Source: a virus
IMG/VR virus record: IMGVR_UViG_3300021180_000019
Location: 1-45,559 of that record
Reading direction: 5' to 3' (one strand)
Length of the DNA: 45,559 bases
How positions within the stretch are numbered: the stretch's first letter is position 1; every line of letters starts with the position of its first letter. Under the pieces are notes generated by a model. The model did not search any database. It was not told the origin of the DNA and saw only the letters and a program-made list of their open reading frames with translations. The position numbers were made by a program, and so were the translations under genes. Below are positions 13,979-19,959 of the stretch, piece after piece.

Positions 13979-14380
13979 ATGTCCGCATCCGCTCATCCGA
14001 CCCGCAAACCTGCCAGCGCTAAGGCCCAAGCGCGCATCGGTGTGCTGAAAGCTGCTAAGAATCCTCCCGTTGAACTGACCTGGGAGCAACAAAAGGTTGC
14101 TGACCAGTGGTATTGGAAGTTTTGCCAGCGCTGGGGCAATGACTTGCCCCAGTGGCGCGCGAACATTCTCAAAGGTGTCGCTCGGAGATTGGCCGTAAAG
14201 CCTGTGCCAGTTGGGTTTGGTCGGTCCCTGTTTAACCATCGGGGTGCGAACACTCTCGCTCGTCGATGCCGTGCACAAGGTGTACAGCATCCCCGTATCG
14301 TTGCAATGTGGCGCGGACGGGAATGGAAACAGGCAGGACGACCGAAGTTGCCTGCCTGCCAGCTTCCGGTTTTAGCTTAA
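13979..14380 (+). CDS. Hypothetical protein (133 aa), probably leaderless
   Basis: Basic, Trp-rich protein with W-E-Q-Q-K-V-A-D-Q-W-Y-W-K-F and a closing W-R-G-R-E-W-K-Q-A-G-R-P-K. An upstream in-frame ATG at 13928 was rejected because it lies within the promoter; the ATG at 13979 falls at the expected +1 of that promoter. There is no Shine-Dalgarno site. Expression from a promoter divergent to the left operon recalls a regulator such as lambda cI from PRM, but no helix-turn-helix is evident. It meets the convergent gene at 14372 with a nine-base overlap. Confidence 0.6.
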   Translation: MSASAHPTRKPASAKAQARIGVLKAAKNPPVELTWEQQKVADQWYWKFCQRWGNDLPQWRANILKGVARRLAVKPVPVGFGRSLFNHRGANTLARRCRAQGVQHPRIVAMWRGREWKQAGRPKLPACQLPVLA

Positions 14381-14809
14381 TTCTTCCAAGGCTAATTCTG
14401 CCTCTACAACTCTGCGGTAGTCGCGTGTTGCGTCATCGATGCAACCTAAGGACTGGACGACTTTGCCGTTTGGATCCTTCATTGTGCACCATTCGCACGT
14501 CGATGGTCCCCCATCTTTGTAGCACTCGCCATATTCTTTGTGGTGGTCCCCGACTGTCCAGTCATCTTCCCATTCAAACGTGTAGCCTAGCGCGCATGCA
14601 TCTCGCTCAGCTTTGGCGAGTAACCGGGCCATCCGTGCATACCCTTGCTGTTTGGTTTCCTTCGCGGGCTCGTAGCTGCAGGCGCCGTGTTTCAGAAAGA
14701 AGTTGTATGCGGCTTGTTTGGGAGTCTGTTGTTTTTTGCGTCGAATCGTGATCGATTGACGTTCAAAAGTCTCATTGCTTAGGTTTAGCGTCTGTTTATT
14801 GGTGGTCAT
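14372..14809 (-). CDS. Hypothetical protein (145 aa)
   Basis: Basic N-terminus (I-T-I-R-R-K-K-Q-Q-T-P), a central helix with A-R-M-A-R-L-L-A-K-A-E, then a D/E/H-rich and Cys-containing region (C-E-W-C-T-M). The ATG at 14809 is preferred over one three codons upstream because AAAGGTG is at proper distance. Likely transcribed from the promoter at 15.75 kb. No family recognised. Confidence 0.78.
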   Translation of the reverse strand: MTTNKQTLNLSNETFERQSITIRRKKQQTPKQAAYNFFLKHGACSYEPAKETKQQGYARMARLLAKAERDACALGYTFEWEDDWTVGDHHKEYGECYKDGGPSTCEWCTMKDPNGKVVQSLGCIDDATRDYRRVVEAELALEELS

Positions 14810-14936
14810 TTCTCGCACCTTTGTGCTGGCATCTCCGCCGGCCGGTTAAATCTGCGTTAACGAGTCCTATCGTTAAATCAAAATAGTGCGATGCGTTAGA
14901 GACCGTGACGCGCGCGTGCAATTGCGCTCGGGTCAA

Positions 14937-14953
14937 TGTTCCACGTGGAAACA
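14937..14953. promoter_or_regulatory. parS-like palindrome
   Basis: The core TTCCACGTGGAA is a perfect 12-base palindrome, and GTTCCACGTGGAAA (14938-14951) matches the known bacterial parS form GTTCCACGTGGAAC at 13 of 14 bases. It lies in a 160-base stretch with no well-supported gene. It may be a ParB binding site. No parA or parB is present in the window. Confidence 0.5.
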
Positions 14954-14970
14954 TTTTGCTTTTTGTTCGC

Positions 14971-15240
14971 TTAGTTTGCCCGCGGGCAGCCTTCAAGATG
15001 CTGCGAAGTCAGTCCGCATTGGGAGCATCGCATCTTGTCCATGTCCGCGCGTAGCTTGTCGAGTCCAGATTGCTCTTGGAACAATCCACGACCGTGCATG
15101 TACCCCGTTACAAATCGCATTGCTTCTTCTAGGCCAGCATTGAATCCGCGATTGTAGTCATCGGTCGGACGCAGTGTACGCACCGCGCCTAGTTCCGTCT
15201 TTAGTCCTTCGAGCATCGACTTTGTGCGGTTATCGATCAT
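14971..15240 (-). CDS. Hypothetical protein with C-terminal zinc ribbon (89 aa)
   Basis: Helical N-terminus (M-L-E-G-L-K-T-E-L) and a Gly-rich N-R-G-F-N-A-G-L-E-E-A segment, then C-S-Q-C-G with a later Cys (E-G-C-P-R) as a partial zinc site. GGAGGGG precedes the ATG. Function unknown. Confidence 0.8.
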   Translation of the reverse strand: MIDNRTKSMLEGLKTELGAVRTLRPTDDYNRGFNAGLEEAMRFVTGYMHGRGLFQEQSGLDKLRADMDKMRCSQCGLTSQHLEGCPRAN

Positions 15241-15371
15241 AATCCCCTCCGCTCTCCGACTTTCTCATCCTAGGCTTGAGACTAGGCAACGGTGCGTTAC
15301 GGGCCATGGCCCGGTCAGTATTTGACGGTCTAATGAGGAATGAGCGGGAGCAAACGCGCGCTGCCCGGTTT
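15241..15371. other. Intergenic stretch with two small palindromes
   Basis: No gene seen. Contains a 5-bp hairpin CCTAG/CTAGG (about 15271-15288) and the 12-base palindrome GGGCCATGGCCC (about 15301-15312). Neither has a T-run; they could mark transcript ends or binding sites. Confidence 0.35.
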
Positions 15372-15719
15372 TTACTTGAATGGAACGGGAATCTTCCCCA
15401 TTTCGTATGCTGCGTTCAGAACGATTTCTCTCGCCGTATGGACTGTGCTTGCCGTTTCGTCGCCCATGATCGAATCAGCGAAGTCTACCAGTGTGCCACG
15501 GAGAGACATATTCCAACGTTCAACCTTGAACGGAAGTTCATGCGCTTCGACAAATTGCGCCACGTCGCCCCACGTTTCAATCTTTCCGTTCCACACTTGC
15601 GCATCATGTTTGGTAGCGAAGGGTTTGGTGTTCAAAGGTTGATTGCAATGGTCCATAACCCAAAAGCCTTGGAACGATTCCCCGTTTGGGCTAACGAGAT
15701 GTGCGTATTTGATTTTCAT
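15372..15719 (-). CDS. Hypothetical protein (115 aa)
   Basis: Soluble protein with W-G-D-V-A-Q-F-V-E-A-H-E-L-P-F-K and a Met-rich central strand region. GAGGAG lies ahead of the ATG and a promoter with consensus -35 is 24 bases upstream. First gene of a short leftward operon (15719 to 14372). No family recognised. Confidence 0.82.
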   Translation of the reverse strand: MKIKYAHLVSPNGESFQGFWVMDHCNQPLNTKPFATKHDAQVWNGKIETWGDVAQFVEAHELPFKVERWNMSLRGTLVDFADSIMGDETASTVHTAREIVLNAAYEMGKIPVPFK

Positions 15720-15742
15720 GGGTTTGGCTCCTCACATTCATA

Positions 15743-15771
15743 ACCTTATTACACTTCCATTCTCTTGTCAA
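15743..15771 (-). promoter_or_regulatory. Promoter, TTGACA-N17-TAAGGT
   Basis: Consensus -35, 17-base spacer, TAAGGT then TAT, the same -10 as at 9.7 kb. The first 12 spacer-side bases match those of the promoter at 13.9 kb. Leader of about 17 bases with a good ribosome site. Confidence 0.75.
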
Positions 15772-16151
15772 TAGATTCTTTGAATTTATTTTGACTCACC
15801 CGTCTAACTAGGTCACACCCATTCCGCTAAGGGAAACACGTCTAAGACTTGACACATCCGCGTCCAACTAACGAGGGATTCCCCCATCTTGACAAGAGGT
15901 GGGAATCGTCTAGAGCCTAAGTTAACTTTCAAGGGTCGAATGGCCAGCTCCACGCGGATGTTCCTTTGAAAAGGTACCGGGAGGTGGTCCAATGCGGAAA
16001 GCCGAGCCCCCTCTCGCCGGCCGGATACGGGCCTCGCGCCTCCGTCTAAGAGCGTGAGTACCAGGATGTTCAGGGATAGGTTGCAAACTAACTCCACTAG
16101 ATAGGAGATAAAAATTCGATAGATTTTTCAGTTTGGGTTTAGTAGAATAAA
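15772..16151. other. Structured non-coding region upstream of HNH gene
   Basis: No credible gene; the open frame on the minus strand (15813-16097) has unnatural composition and no ribosome site. The stretch is full of possible stems: a perfect 10-base inverted repeat ACATCCGCGT (15854-15863) with ACGCGGATGT (15952-15961), enclosing GATTCCC (15877-15883) with GGGAATC (15901-15907) and, just after, CCTTT/AAAGG. The hexamer CGTCTA occurs four times (15801, 15839, 15907, 16043). This points to a folded RNA, possibly a leader or remnant of a mobile element, but it matches no RNA class I can name. Confidence 0.5.
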
Positions 16152-16214
16152 GGGGTCAGGGGGCTGGTACCCCCGGCAAGCCCAAATCGCTGTGAAGGAG
16201 CGACCTGTGACCCC
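16152..16214 (+). ncRNA. Structured RNA leader spanning the HNH start site, copy A
   Basis: Three-stem fold: P1 GGGGTCA (16152-16158) with TGACCCC (16208-16214); P2 five bp (16159-16163 with 16170-16174) with a six-base loop; conserved GGCAAGCC (16175-16182); P3 TCGCT/AGCGA with a seven-base loop holding the ribosome site. The GTG start (16207) lies at the P1 strand. Copy B at 33275 has the same layout with compensatory changes in P2 and P3. Probably controls translation of the endonuclease. Confidence 0.75.
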
Positions 16215-16905
16215 TCAGAATTCAGAATACATCGAAATGAGATTGAGGCACGGCGTTAAGTTTCTGGTCGATGCCGAAGTCTATCCCACGATTAGGAAGC
16301 TTTCGTTTTACGGGCGCTTGGCGGAAACAGGCTTGTGGTATGTGCTTGTCGGCGTGCCTTTCTCAGATGACGAAGGCTACAGGAAGCATAAATACACGCA
16401 ACTTGCGCGCTTGATTAAAGGCCTGGAGCCCGGTAATCCTCTTGAAGTGGATCACATCAACGGAAATCCGCTCGACAATCGCAGGATCAATCTTCGGGTT
16501 TGTCCCCACGCGAAGAACATGTTGAATCGGCGGATGCACAAGAACAACACGTCGGGGTTCAAAGGAGTAACGCAAGTCGGGCCGAACCGGTGGGCTGCGA
16601 ACATAGCGCTGGAGGGCCATTTCTATTACCTCGGAGTGTTCGATTCTCCAGAGAAGGCCCACCAGGCGTATTGTGAGGCTGCGGCGTGGTTGCACGGAGA
16701 GTTCGCTAACTTTGGAGAGGACCGATCAGGGGAATTCAGTTTGGCGGTGCGTCCTGCGGCGATACCGTTGACGTTGGCCACTACAGCACGCAAGCGTCGC
16801 ACGCAAAGAGTAAGGGGAGGCGTTCAGATTTGGGGATTATCTAAAGGCCCGCGTCCTGATGGTTGCAAACCAAAAGATTCCGATGTACTATTCTTTCTGA
16901 GTTAG
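16207..16905 (+). CDS. HNH endonuclease with AP2 DNA-binding domain
   Basis: Predicted free-standing homing-type endonuclease (232 residues). The HNH core is V-D-H-I-N-G-N-P-L-D-N-R (residues 81-92), followed by N-L-R-V and N-M-L-N-R-R. An AP2-like domain follows (about 115-165): N-T-S-G-F-K-G-V ... Y-Y-L-G-V-F-D-S-P-E-K-A-H-Q-A-Y. The basic C-terminal tail (K-R-R-T-Q-R-V-R) may bind DNA. An earlier in-frame GTG at 16192 lies in the ribosome-site loop of the leader RNA and was rejected; GTG 16207 has GAAGGAG at the right distance and matches the start used at 33328. Confidence 0.92.
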   Translation: MTPQNSEYIEMRLRHGVKFLVDAEVYPTIRKLSFYGRLAETGLWYVLVGVPFSDDEGYRKHKYTQLARLIKGLEPGNPLEVDHINGNPLDNRRINLRVCPHAKNMLNRRMHKNNTSGFKGVTQVGPNRWAANIALEGHFYYLGVFDSPEKAHQAYCEAAAWLHGEFANFGEDRSGEFSLAVRPAAIPLTLATTARKRRTQRVRGGVQIWGLSKGPRPDGCKPKDSDVLFFLS

Positions 16906-16917
16906 GAGCCTCTAGCT

Positions 16918-17073
16918 ATGGTTCGCCTCTTCCACAAACTCGTCTGCCTCATAAAAGGCCACAAGCCTATGAATCAGACCAAACTGCACAGAAAGCATTG
17001 CCGCGGAATGCACCGCGGGTACTGCCTTCGTTGCCATAAGGTGTTGTGGATGACTTACGAGGAGCCGCGATGA
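16918..17073 (+). CDS. DUF1660-like zinc micro-protein (51 aa)
   Basis: Fifty-one codons with the pattern C-L-I-K-G-H-K-P ... C-L-R-C-H-K, as in the small DUF1660 prophage proteins, so one zinc site is likely. GGAG is 10 bases ahead. A paralogue lies at 17174-17332. Function unknown. Confidence 0.72.
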   Translation: MVRLFHKLVCLIKGHKPMNQTKLHRKHCRGMHRGYCLRCHKVLWMTYEEPR

Positions 17074-17177
17074 TTCATCCCGAAGAATATTTGTGCCCCC
17101 TCTGCGGCCTCGTTCTTTCTTCCCTTTTCGGATTTCACAAGCACATCCGCGAGCAACACGAGGACCGAAAACCATGA
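17070..17177 (+). CDS. C2H2-type zinc-finger micro-protein (35 aa)
   Basis: Thirty-five codons containing C-P-L-C-G and F-H-K-H-I-R-E-Q-H, spaced as a C2H2 finger. ATGA overlaps at both ends with its neighbours strongly suggest translation. Short single-finger proteins of this kind occur in phages and archaeal viruses; the target is unknown. Confidence 0.7.
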   Translation: MIHPEEYLCPLCGLVLSSLFGFHKHIREQHEDRKP

Positions 17178-17332
17178 TCCGACCCTCCATTCTCGACCGC
17201 CTGCTCTGCCGTGTCTTCGGTCACACCAAGCCCACCTGGCATCCCCTGGTCATCGGGCTCTACGGTGGATCCATTCTGCAGACGGGAACATGCAAGCGTT
17301 GCTTCAGGCGGTTGGGAGAACGACGGATATGA
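17174..17332 (+). CDS. DUF1660-like zinc micro-protein, second copy (52 aa)
   Basis: Fifty-two codons: L-L-C-R-V-F-G-H-T-K-P near the start and C-K-R-C-F-R-R-L-G near the end, the same layout as the gene at 16918. ATGA overlaps at both ends. Diverged tandem copy. Confidence 0.72.
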   Translation: MIRPSILDRLLCRVFGHTKPTWHPLVIGLYGGSILQTGTCKRCFRRLGERRI

Positions 17333-17535
17333 AGATCCACGTCGAGCACCGCGGCCGCTGCATCCTGGTCATTGATTTCGACGATCTCACGGAGGAAGAG
17401 CAAACCTTGATCCTGAAAATCGGAAAGCGGCAGACCCTCAAGGCGCACAGCGCGGAGTGCAACGCGGAGTTTGTCGCTTATTGGGCAGTTGGAAGCGTGG
17501 ACGGTCTGTACCGCCGTAGAAAGGCCTCCCGATGA
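17329..17535 (+). CDS. Hypothetical protein (68 aa)
   Basis: Start set at M-K-I-H-V-E-H, where ATGA overlaps the upstream stop. Acidic D-F-D-D-L-T-E-E-E-Q helix; ends Y-R-R-R-K-A-S-R. The last 27 bases are nearly repeated at the end of the next gene (17886-17912). No function. Confidence 0.78.
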   Translation: MKIHVEHRGRCILVIDFDDLTEEEQTLILKIGKRQTLKAHSAECNAEFVAYWAVGSVDGLYRRRKASR

Positions 17536-17912
17536 GTAAGATTGTGGTTCCTGAAGGAATGCTGAAGGCGGTTTACGAGAAATGGTGCCATCTTAATCCA
17601 CACGCAGTTGCGGTTCCATCAGGCGAGCACAATGCTTTGTTGGTGGAGGCTCTCCGGTGGTTGAGTAACAATCGACAGGACATGTCGCCGGCGATCCTCA
17701 AGGCGATACGGAACGATGTCGGGTTTCTTACCGTCAATGAGACCAACATTTACGAGATCGTCAACGCAGCTTTGCATCGCATGTTCCTCGCGCCGGAACC
17801 GGACAATAGCGAGAAGTTAGATGATCTTCTCTACACTGACTGTATGATTACCGCTTCAGAGCACAACGATCAGATTCACGAAGCCTACCGTCGTGGAAAG
17901 GCCTCTCGATGA
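17532..17912 (+). CDS. Hypothetical protein (126 aa)
   Basis: Mostly helical by composition, with L-V-E-A-L-R-W-L-S-N-N-R-Q and an acidic D-D-L-L-Y-T-D segment; ends Y-R-R-G-K-A-S-R like the upstream protein. The ribosome site for the next gene (GAAAGG) lies inside this repeated end. Function unknown. Confidence 0.82.
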   Translation: MSKIVVPEGMLKAVYEKWCHLNPHAVAVPSGEHNALLVEALRWLSNNRQDMSPAILKAIRNDVGFLTVNETNIYEIVNAALHRMFLAPEPDNSEKLDDLLYTDCMITASEHNDQIHEAYRRGKASR

Positions 17913-18136
17913 AGCGCCGCGGCAATCCCAACTGGGGCCAGTCTGTCGACAACTACCCTCCGATGCCTGTTTCCCTCTCCGGCTGGGACCTTCTGCTGTA
18001 CAGCCTCAATCTGCGCGAGTCTGAGGCGCTCAAGAGTCCCAGGGTCAGGGAATATGTGGTCAATCACCATCGCAACCGGTTCGTTCCCGAGAAGGTCCTT
18101 GAGCACTTCGGTCTGGACGGAAGTTTCTTCGACTGA
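17909..18136 (+). CDS. Hypothetical protein (75 aa)
   Basis: Begins M-K-R-R-G-N-P-N-W-G, contains W-D-L-L-L-Y-S-L-N-L and E-K-V-L-E-H-F-G-L. ATGA-coupled to the upstream gene. No recognised domain. Confidence 0.8.
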   Translation: MKRRGNPNWGQSVDNYPPMPVSLSGWDLLLYSLNLRESEALKSPRVREYVVNHHRNRFVPEKVLEHFGLDGSFFD

Positions 18137-18153
18137 ACAATGAAAGGCAGGTG

Positions 18154-18243
18154 ATGCCCAATGCCAGCAGGATTCAAACCAAAGCTGAGCCCGCGCTCAC
18201 AGGCACCGTATTGAGCAGGCGGAATAAGTACGGTGTGCGCTGA
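18154..18243 (+). CDS. Possible micro-protein (29 aa)
   Basis: Twenty-nine codons, basic, ending S-R-R-N-K-Y-G-V-R, with an AAAGGCAGGTG purine stretch before the ATG. No overlap with neighbours and no motif, so only tentative. Confidence 0.35.
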   Translation: MPNASRIQTKAEPALTGTVLSRRNKYGVR

Positions 18244-18319
18244 GCGGTTTCTTCGATTGATCAAAAACGCTCACCCGTCTTTCACAAATTCAGTGTACGA
18301 TTCTCAGTGGAGTCCAAAC

Positions 18320-18847
18320 ATGGCTCACGACCGTTACCTTCTTGAACTGCTCGATACCTGCCTTAAGACGATCGAGCGCCAGACCAAACGTATCGAGCAG
18401 GCCGACCGCGAGGATCTCGACACCCTCCGCTTGATTCAGCACGAACTTCACGTCATCGCCCAGGAGCTTCAGTCTCCCCCGCCACCCTCAACCCTCGCAA
18501 CCAGCATTTCATTCCAGGAGACGTCCATGAATCCAACCCAGGCCGGTCAAACACAAGTTTTTACCGGAACTCTCTCGCCCGCCGGCTCCGTCCTCGCGTC
18601 GGATGCCAAAGCCACTATCACATCGAACGATCCAGCCGTCTCGCCGACCCTGGATTCGACCCAACTGATCGTCAGCGTCACCTATCCCACTGGATGGGTC
18701 GAAAGCACAACCACCCCGCTGGCTTTCTCATACGTGTCCGCCAGCATCAGTACCGGCCAGACGCTGAACGCAACCATCACCCCGAGCGCGCCGCCTCCGC
18801 CTCCTCCGGTCTTGGCAACAAGCATCGGATTTAGTCAAACGACATAG
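18320..18847 (+). CDS. Helical-plus-Ig-like repeat protein (175 aa), repeat cut short
   Basis: N-terminal coiled-coil helix (Y-L-L-E-L-L-D-T-C-L-K-T-I-E-R-Q), a Pro linker, then a Ser/Thr-rich beta domain of about 90 residues resembling bacterial Ig-like folds. The unit starts P-P-P-P-S-T-L-A-T-S-I-S-F. Near the end P-P-P-P-P-P-V-L-A-T-S-I-G-F starts a second unit but stops after nine more residues. Start at 18320 follows GTGGAG. Ends just before a strong terminator. Possibly a virion decoration or adhesion protein. Confidence 0.75.
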   Translation: MAHDRYLLELLDTCLKTIERQTKRIEQADREDLDTLRLIQHELHVIAQELQSPPPPSTLATSISFQETSMNPTQAGQTQVFTGTLSPAGSVLASDAKATITSNDPAVSPTLDSTQLIVSVTYPTGWVESTTTPLAFSYVSASISTGQTLNATITPSAPPPPPPVLATSIGFSQTT

Positions 18848-18878
18848 AAAGGAGACCGGGAAGCCAGAGCAGATGAGA

Positions 18879-18900
18879 CCCTCGCTCCGGCGGGGGTTTT
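18879..18900 (+). terminator. Intrinsic terminator
   Basis: Seven-bp stem CCCTCGC / GCGGGGG (one G-U pair), four-base loop and TTTT. It closes the operon 16207-18847, five bases before the next promoter. Confidence 0.8.
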
Positions 18901-18904
18901 GTCG

Positions 18905-18933
18905 TTGACAACACCTCAAAACTGTTATAGTGT
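18905..18933 (+). promoter_or_regulatory. Promoter, TTGACA-N17-TAGTGT
   Basis: Consensus -35, 17-base spacer and a TANNGT -10. It resembles the 9.7 kb promoter on the other strand. The ATG at 18940 begins seven bases after the -10, so the message is probably leaderless. Confidence 0.75.
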
Positions 18934-18939
18934 TAATCC

Positions 18940-19545
18940 ATGAACCGCGATCCCCTCCCCCCACTTCCGCCGCAAACCCTCTCCGTACACTCTCTGCTCG
19001 CCGCGCGCGACTTACTCTCCCCATCTGACTTCCGCTTGCGTCTGCGCAGGACTCTGCTCTCGAACCCCAGCCTGACGCTCAAACAGGTGGCTCAGGCCCT
19101 TGGCGTCACCCGGCAGTGCGTCGGTGCCATCGTCGGGAAACTCAACCGTCCCACCGGCAAGCCAGCGATCAAGCGGGAGCAGGCTCGATCCAAACTGGCC
19201 GAGCTGCGCATCAGGGTGGCCGCTGGCGAGTCCGCGGAGCACGCAGCGAAGGAATTAGGGATCAGCTTGGGTCAGGCGATGACACTCGGTTTTCGGGCTC
19301 GTGGAATCAAGCCAGCCCATGGTTCTGGCAACAGGGTAGTGTGCCGCTGTTGGCGTTGTCGACGTGCAAATGGAATCGCCATCCCGAGAGGCCCGAGGAT
19401 GAGACCGGAGCAGGTCACAACGGCTCTCGACCTTTTGGCATATACAGATCCGGATTCAGGAGAAGGCTTGAGCCAGAGACGAATCGGTGAGATGGTCGGT
19501 GCGGGGCAGGCCGCGATTTCGAAGATTGCGAGGAGCGCTCGATGA
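18940..19545 (+). CDS. Putative regulator with three HTH segments (201 aa)
   Basis: Three helix-turn-helix-like segments: L-T-L-K-Q-V-A-Q-A-L-G-V-T-R-Q-C-V (about 46-62), A-E-H-A-A-K-E-L-G-I-S (about 99-109) and S-Q-R-R-I-G-E-M-V-G-A-G-Q-A-A-I-S (about 179-195). Between them C-R-C-W-R-C may bind zinc. The Pro-rich N-terminus is flexible. Alone at a strong, seemingly leaderless promoter just after a terminator, it is the best candidate for a phage-encoded transcription regulator, possibly of the lysis-lysogeny choice. That role is inferred from position. Confidence 0.8.
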   Translation: MNRDPLPPLPPQTLSVHSLLAARDLLSPSDFRLRLRRTLLSNPSLTLKQVAQALGVTRQCVGAIVGKLNRPTGKPAIKREQARSKLAELRIRVAAGESAEHAAKELGISLGQAMTLGFRARGIKPAHGSGNRVVCRCWRCRRANGIAIPRGPRMRPEQVTTALDLLAYTDPDSGEGLSQRRIGEMVGAGQAAISKIARSAR

Positions 19546-19823
19546 GAGACGTATCAATCGAGGAAGTGTTCACCTGGCGCGATGAGTTCGGCGTCAAGGC
19601 GAAGGAAGCGTTTGGAGGTTGGCGCGTGGACGTGAGCCCGCAGACCTATAGCGATCTGAAGCAACGGTGCGACCGGTTGGACAGAGAAGCGGATCCGTTC
19701 TTTGAGCACATCCGCAGCCTGACGCCAGTGCCGCTGAATGGGATCACGGTTCACATGGTCAAGACAGGCGAGGTGCCGGACGGAGTGTTTCGCGCTTGTG
19801 GCTGTGGCAAAGAGGTCAGATAA
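19542..19823 (+). CDS. Hypothetical protein (93 aa)
   Basis: ATGA-coupled to the HTH regulator. Contains W-R-D-E-F-G-V and V-D-V-S-P-Q-T-Y, and ends in C-G-C-G-K-E-V-R. Its end overlaps by eight bases the end of the convergent membrane gene. No family recognised. Confidence 0.8.
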   Translation: MRDVSIEEVFTWRDEFGVKAKEAFGGWRVDVSPQTYSDLKQRCDRLDREADPFFEHIRSLTPVPLNGITVHMVKTGEVPDGVFRACGCGKEVR

Positions 19824-19959
19824 CGTGCAGCAGCAACAGTACCAGCAGGATCAATAGAATCGCGCCGATGCCGATCCCTGGCCCGCGATACGCCCCGTCG
19901 TTGTAGAAATGCCCGCCGAGTCCGAAGATCAGAATCAGTACGATCAGAATAATCAGCAT
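19816..19959 (-). CDS. DUF3309-like small membrane protein (47 aa)
   Basis: Two hydrophobic helices (I-I-L-I-V-L-I-L-I-F-G-L and I-L-L-I-L-L-V-L-L-L-L) joined by a Gly/Tyr turn, the layout of DUF3309 proteins. On the minus strand inside a plus-strand region. Start follows directly after the stop of the upstream membrane gene. Possibly a holin-like or superinfection protein, but unproven. Confidence 0.65.
   Translation of the reverse strand: MLIILIVLILIFGLGGHFYNDGAYRGPGIGIGAILLILLVLLLLHVI

Noticed and set aside
13931-14290. 119-codon minus-strand frame opposite the gene at 13979
   Set aside because: It covers the divergent promoter region, and the plus-strand frame has a consensus promoter at the right distance.
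14796-14954. 52-codon minus-strand frame overlapping the parS-like site
   Set aside because: No ribosome site, start lies in the palindrome, Arg-rich random composition, and it runs into the start of the gene at 14372-14809.
15930-15965. tRNA-like T-arm near the GGTCGAATGG stretch
   Set aside because: No matching acceptor, D-arm or anticodon arm could be built around it. No other tRNA was seen in the window.
15813-16097. 94-codon minus-strand frame in the structured stretch
   Set aside because: No ribosome site, unusual composition, and the sequence is better explained by nested inverted repeats.
15772-16214. Group I or group II intron carrying the HNH gene
   Set aside because: No interrupted host gene on either side and no recognisable catalytic core; the neighbouring gene upstream is on the opposite strand.
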